Part shown: positions 14,631 to 17,122 of the stretch, in pieces
How positions within the stretch are numbered: position 1 is the first letter of the stretch
Layout: each line of letters opens with the position of its first letter
Source of the DNA: Rubrivivax sp.
GTDB lineage: Bacteria; Pseudomonadota; Gammaproteobacteria; Burkholderiales; Burkholderiaceae_C
Length of the DNA stretch: 17,122 bases
Assembly (NCBI GenBank): GCA_027484885.1
Contig: JAIXSD010000462.1
Location: 1 to 17,122 of the forward strand
Direction of reading: 5' to 3'
Position numbers and translations under genes: made by a program
The notes under the pieces: model-generated
What the model was told of the DNA's origin: nothing
Seen by the model: the letters and a program-made list of their open reading frames with translations, nothing else
Databases searched by the model: none

Positions 14631-15155
14631 GTCCTGGCTTCGCCAGCTCGACATCTGGTGGGACTTGCTCCAACCGGCAAGGTGACGGCAGCAGACGATG
14701 GATCTGCCGGTGTCGGCACGTCTGGCCTGACGCCAGCCACGCTTTCGTCCTCTCTGCCTCTCTGGCGAACGCAGAGCTTCAGCAGTGGGAAACGTCTGGC
14801 AGAGATTGCCCACTCAGAATTCAGGAGAGCCAAAAAAATCCGGTGGCCGGGAGCTGCGGCTTCGTGTACGAGAATAGGGGGGGAACTGATGTTCAGTCGT
14901 GCGGCAGCTTCCGGCAACCGCGAGCTTCAGCAATGGGCACATTGCCGCCATACGGACTACTGCCGCGACCGCCAGCAACCGCTGCTGAGTTGCCGCTCGC
15001 TCAGCGAGCATAAACAACTGGACCAGGCCAGCAGTTTGATCCCAAGCCTGCGCTGCAAATCTGCCCATCGAAGACGTCGAGTGGCCTTCTGAACGTATCG
15101 CGCGTGATGCATGGCCAGTCTGGCTCTACGATTGGCGGCTAATCTGCAGATCGCA
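14631..15155. other. Gene-poor stretch with repeats
   Basis: About 525 bp separate the hydrolase from the last cargo gene. It holds a diverged copy (14922-14949) of a segment also found at 2357-2384, and a 7-bp palindrome GCTCGCT-C-AGCGAGC at 14995-15009. One small frame (14889-15092) is listed separately. Apart from these I see nothing. Confidence 0.45.
14889..15092 (+). CDS. Doubtful small ORF (67 aa)
   Basis: A seven-G run (14877-14883) lies five bases before the ATG, the same type of start as the lipoprotein gene at 11884. The product (MFSRAAASGNRELQQWAHC and on) is rich in Arg, His, Gln and Cys, and overlaps the repeat at 14922-14949. The composition suggests a chance frame. Only the ribosome site speaks for it. 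Confidence 0.15.
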   Translation: MFSRAAASGNRELQQWAHCRHTDYCRDRQQPLLSCRSLSEHKQLDQASSLIPSLRCKSAHRRRRVAF

Positions 15156-16229
15156 ATGAACACGCCAGCAATCACTGTCGAGGCACTTCCTGCGGGCTAC
15201 GGCGACTGCCTCCTGATCTCCTGCCCGGTCGGTGCGCGCACCTGGCGGCTTCTCATTGACACCGGGCCAGACGAGTGCCTCCCCGCCCTGGTGGAACGCT
15301 TGAAGGCGATTCCCCTGAACGCGCAGGGCCGCCGCCGGATTGACCTTGCGGTCATCAGCCACATGGACCACGACCACATAGGCGGTGCAGCTAGGCTTTT
15401 TGCCGATACATCGCTGAAGCTGGAGTTTGGAGACGTCTGGTTCAACGCGCCAAATCGACCGGTGGCCCGGGGCGTCCGGGAAGGTATCGGCCTCGCGGCT
15501 GTTCTCGGGGCTGACGCGCGAGGTTTGCCATGGAATCTGGCTTATGGTGGTCAAGATGTGGTGACCGGCCCAGATCTGTTCGGTGAGGTGCCACGCAAGC
15601 GGGGGGAGCCACGGATCACTCTCCTGTCGCCGACCCGCTTGACGTTGGATGAGCTCTACCGGGTGTGGGCGAAAGAGCTGCCGAAGGTGAAGGTGCCGCC
15701 CGACCCGGCGCCCCTTGCAACGACAAGAAGCGCGCTGGACGTCGAGGCGCTTGCCCGCTCTGTGACGCCTGAAGATCGTGCGCCGGCCAACGGGTCCAGC
15801 ATCGCGTTCTTGCTCGAACATAGAGGAGCAACGGCACTTCTAACCGCCGACGCATTTCCGTCCGTCCTTCAGCGCGCCCTGGCCGCGCTTGCAGCTAGCA
15901 GACGGGAGACGCTGCCCTGGACGCTTGACTTCATGAAACTCAGCCACCACGGCAGCCAAGCGAACACCACAAACACACTGCTTGATACGATACGGGCTCC
16001 CCGCGTCCTAGTGAGCACGAGCGGCGCAATCTTCGGCCACCCAGATCAGGTAGGCATCGCCCGCGTTATCGCCAGAGGCCCGCAGGGAAGTGAAATCTGG
16101 TTTAACTTCAAGACAACTCGGACCGAAGTCTGGGCTCCTGAATCGATCCAAGCGCGGTATGGCTATGTTGCGCGGTTTCCGGCTGCAGCGGGATCCATCA
16201 CCACGATCCACTTGCCAGCAAAGGTGTAG
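15156..16229 (+). CDS. Metallo-beta-lactamase-fold hydrolase, ComEC-like
   Basis: The 357-residue product carries the metal-binding motif VISHMDHDHIGG (H69, D71, D73, H74), later a core strand ALLTADAFPS and the LSHHGSQANT motif. This set (H-x-D-x-D-H with HHGS) is that of the MBL domain of ComEC/Rec2 and its stand-alone relatives, which are nucleases or phosphodiesterases when tested. There is no signal peptide or membrane region, so it acts in the cytosol, unlike the rest of the cargo. The ATG at 15156 begins the first strand (ITVEALPAGYGDCLLIS); a start at 15111 is possible, and neither has a strong ribosome site. MBL proteins of this type recur in conflict systems, sometimes with caspases or trypsins. 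A link to the caspase cluster 525 bp upstream is inference. Confidence 0.9.
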   Translation: MNTPAITVEALPAGYGDCLLISCPVGARTWRLLIDTGPDECLPALVERLKAIPLNAQGRRRIDLAVISHMDHDHIGGAARLFADTSLKLEFGDVWFNAPNRPVARGVREGIGLAAVLGADARGLPWNLAYGGQDVVTGPDLFGEVPRKRGEPRITLLSPTRLTLDELYRVWAKELPKVKVPPDPAPLATTRSALDVEALARSVTPEDRAPANGSSIAFLLEHRGATALLTADAFPSVLQRALAALAASRRETLPWTLDFMKLSHHGSQANTTNTLLDTIRAPRVLVSTSGAIFGHPDQVGIARVIARGPQGSEIWFNFKTTRTEVWAPESIQARYGYVARFPAAAGSITTIHLPAKV

Positions 16230-16286
16230 GGTGAAGGATGTCCATCTGGCCCTAGTTTGCGCCATCAAGGCGCCCGGGCGAGCAGC

Positions 16287-16329
16287 CCCGAGAGCCTGCT
16301 TAACAGGGATCGCGCTGTCGGGACTTTTT
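16287..16329 (+). terminator. Possible terminator after the MBL gene
   Basis: CCCGA (16287-16291) pairs with TCGGG (16318-16322), enclosing CCTG/CAGG, and five T follow at 16325-16329. The stem is imperfect, and it lies 58 bp past the stop of the last cargo gene, where a terminator is expected. Confidence 0.3.
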
Positions 16330-16418
16330 CGATCAGATCTCTGTCTGTTTTGAGATCTTCAGCACATCATTTACCTCGACGCCGCGGTAGCGCACGGAAG
16401 ACTGCTGCCCATTTGACA

Positions 16419-16472
16419 CCCGACATTAACGCAGCCAATTCTTGTGCCGGTCAGTGACTGCTCAATGTCGGG
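16419..16472. repeat. Inverted repeat CCCGACATT/AATGTCGGG
   Basis: Perfect 9-bp arms at 16419-16427 and 16464-16472 are separated by 36 bases. It lies next to the hairpin at 16497-16530. Its role is unknown. Confidence 0.6.
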
Positions 16473-16496
16473 CACCGTGAGTCGAGCCCTCGTCCG

Positions 16497-16530
16497 CCAA
16501 TTACCGCAGACGCTGCGTAGCGGTAATTGG
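16497..16530. repeat. Perfect 11-bp inverted repeat with 12-base loop
   Basis: CCAATTACCGC (16497-16507) and GCGGTAATTGG (16520-16530) are exact inverses, and the flanking ACCGTG/CACGGT can extend the pairing. No T-tract follows. It could be a protein site near the right end, an RNA hairpin, or the remnant of another small element. Confidence 0.7.
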
Positions 16531-16701
16531 TGCACGGTTACGACCAGCAGCCCAGTCGATGCAAACAGGCCTTTGGTCAATGCTGGCCGGCTCTCGCAAT
16601 CGCGCTCGGGCGGCAGAACTGGCTTTTCGCTCGCAGCTTGCGCGCGGTCTAGCGGGCTGCGGCCATGATGAGCCTCATCCTGTCGGCCACGCTCAAGCGA
16701 A

Positions 16702-16836
16702 AATTCAAACTTCAACGAGACAAAAAGCCGCGAATTCAAACTTCAGTGAGACACGGGTTCAGACCTCGATGGGACAAAAATCGCTAAGTATCGGATTTGA
16801 TGGAAGCCGCAGTTCAACCTTCAGCGCAAACCGACA
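16702..16836 (-). repeat. Right transposon end: terminal repeat and spaced TnsB-binding repeats
   Basis: Read inward from 16836, the terminal copy is TGTCGGTTTGCGCTGAA followed by GGTTGAAC (16812-16836). Three more repeats in the same orientation lie at about 16757-16779, 16733-16753 and 16702-16724, spaced out as in Tn7 L. The inner three share GTCTC or GTCCC followed by TGAAGTTTGAAT and differ from the terminal type. Confidence 0.85.
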
Positions 16837-16841
16837 TCGGC
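16837..16841. repeat. Target-site duplication, right copy (TCGGC)
   Basis: TCGGC directly follows the terminal CCGACA of the element and equals the five bases at 980-984. After it the host sequence resumes. Confidence 0.9.
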
Positions 16842-16973
16842 CCTGACGAGGCCCTATGGGACAGCCCTGCTGTCAAGACACCTTCCCCGAAAGGGGCGAG
16901 GTTGAAACCCGGGTTATCGAGCTTTGCCCTGCGAAGCGGCGGCTGACAATGCAGTTTGGGCGCCATGCGCCTT
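16842..16973. other. Host intergenic DNA right of the insertion
   Basis: It holds a GAAA-loop hairpin CCCC/GGGG at 16885-16896, extended by CCT/AGG, and the palindrome AACCCGGGTT at 16906-16915. The hairpin may end transcription of the minus-strand ORF to the right. No tRNA or other RNA gene could be folded here by eye. Confidence 0.4.
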
Positions 16974-17117
16974 TCAACCTGCTTGTGCAATCGAATGCCT
17001 CTTTATTGCTTCCATCAGTGCGTCATCGATACCACGCGGCATCGGCTGATGGTGGGTCAGCAGCCGGTGGCGATACAGCCCTTGATCTTCGAGTTGCTGC
17101 TGTTTCTTGCCAGCCAT
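16974..17117 (-). CDS. Small hypothetical protein (47 aa), possibly longer beyond the window
   Basis: I do not recognise it. The product runs from MAGKKQQQLEDQGLYRHRLL to IKRHSIAQAG; it is basic, polar and helical, without membrane or signal segments. The frame is still open at the window edge, so the true start may lie outside. Before the insertion it would have been about 260 bp upstream of gntR and on the same strand. Confidence 0.45.
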   Translation of the reverse strand: MAGKKQQQLEDQGLYRHRLLTHHQPMPRGIDDALMEAIKRHSIAQAG

Positions 17118-17122
17118 CCCAA

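Larger units (their letters stand above)
16230..16701. other. Gene-free region inside the right end
   Basis: No credible gene is seen; frames at 16444-16668 and 16559-16846 lack ribosome sites, and the second crosses the transposon end. The stretch is packed with inverted repeats: GCGCC/GGCGC at 16259-16273, AGATCTC/GAGATCT at 16335-16358, and two larger ones listed separately. Confidence 0.5.
985..16836 (+). mobile_element. Complete Tn7-like transposon (tnsABC plus two tniQ) with envelope/caspase cargo
   Basis: The element is 15,852 bp, bounded by the 17-bp inverted repeat TGTCGGTTTGCGCTGAA and by the TCGGC duplication on both sides. Additional TnsB-type repeats lie inside both ends: three closely packed at the left, four spaced out at the right. 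In Tn7 the end near tnsA also has the packed sites, so the left end here corresponds to Tn7 R. The core genes tnsA, tnsB, tnsC and two tniQ genes read left to right, followed by cargo to 16229. All core genes are intact with most key residues, so the element may be active; the one oddity is the Walker B change in TnsC. No cas genes, CRISPR array, integrase or resolvase is seen. Confidence 0.93.

Noticed and set aside
8581..16836. CRISPR array or guide-like repeats that would make this a CRISPR-associated transposon
   Set aside because: No regularly spaced direct repeats and no cas-like proteins were seen anywhere in the element.
16559..16846. Open frame of 95 codons at the right end
   Set aside because: It crosses the TnsB sites, the transposon end and the target duplication, so it cannot be an established gene.
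16895..16920. GGTTGAAACCC resembling a tRNA T-arm next to the insertion site, which could mark a tRNA target
   Set aside because: No acceptor, D or anticodon arms can be drawn around it. The short palindrome AACCCGGGTT explains the resemblance.

Overview
The window holds one apparently complete Tn7-like transposon (985-16836, 15,852 bp) inserted in a GC-rich proteobacterial chromosome. The flanks suggest a beta-proteobacterium of the Burkholderiales, judging by GC-rich third codon positions and the type of GntR regulator and ABC ATPase; this is an inference, not a lineage assignment. The boundaries can be read directly. A 17-bp terminal inverted repeat, TGTCGGTTTGCGCTGAA, lies at 985-1001 and inverted at 16820-16836. 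Both ends are flanked by the 5-bp target duplication TCGGC (980-984 and 16837-16841). Further TnsB-type repeats lie inside each end.

Host DNA: at the left, on the minus strand, are a YtrA-type GntR repressor (506-856) and the start of its ABC-transporter ATPase (1-509), coupled by an ATGA overlap, with a likely operator at 876-899. At the right is a small minus-strand ORF of unknown function (16974-17117). The element sits about 125 bp upstream of gntR.

Transposon left part (985-3249): tandem TnsB sites, a small ORF (1207-1407), a minus-strand membrane protein with a zinc ribbon (1699-2262), then a gene-free stretch rich in inverted repeats. This ends in an unusual tnsA leader with a two-codon ORF, competing hairpins and a possible upstream ORF that overlaps the tnsA start.

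Transposition operon (3250-8580, plus strand): tnsA, tnsB, tnsC, tniQ-1 and tniQ-2, tightly packed with overlaps. TnsA keeps its nuclease residues and TnsB its DD(35)E triad. TnsC has Walker A but a Gln at the usual Walker B Glu. The two TniQ proteins are both short and both carry zinc-finger cysteines. No cas gene or CRISPR array is visible, so target choice is presumably by the TniQ proteins.

Cargo (8790-16229, plus strand): a small helical protein (8790), then three envelope genes: a cysteine-rich secreted protein (9162), a membrane-anchored coiled-coil protein (10029) and an Rz1-like lipoprotein (10541). After about 1 kb of gene-free, hairpin-rich DNA comes a second envelope cluster: a lipoprotein with a membrane segment (11884), a secreted caspase-fold protease with a C-terminal SH3b-like region (12497) and a secreted NlpC/P60- or CHAP-like cysteine hydrolase (13758). 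A ComEC-type metallo-beta-lactamase-fold protein (15156) ends the cargo. Six consecutive well-supported cargo proteins carry export or membrane signals. I infer an envelope-acting system, possibly a lysis, defence or competition module; its function is not shown by the sequence. This is the most promising part of the window.
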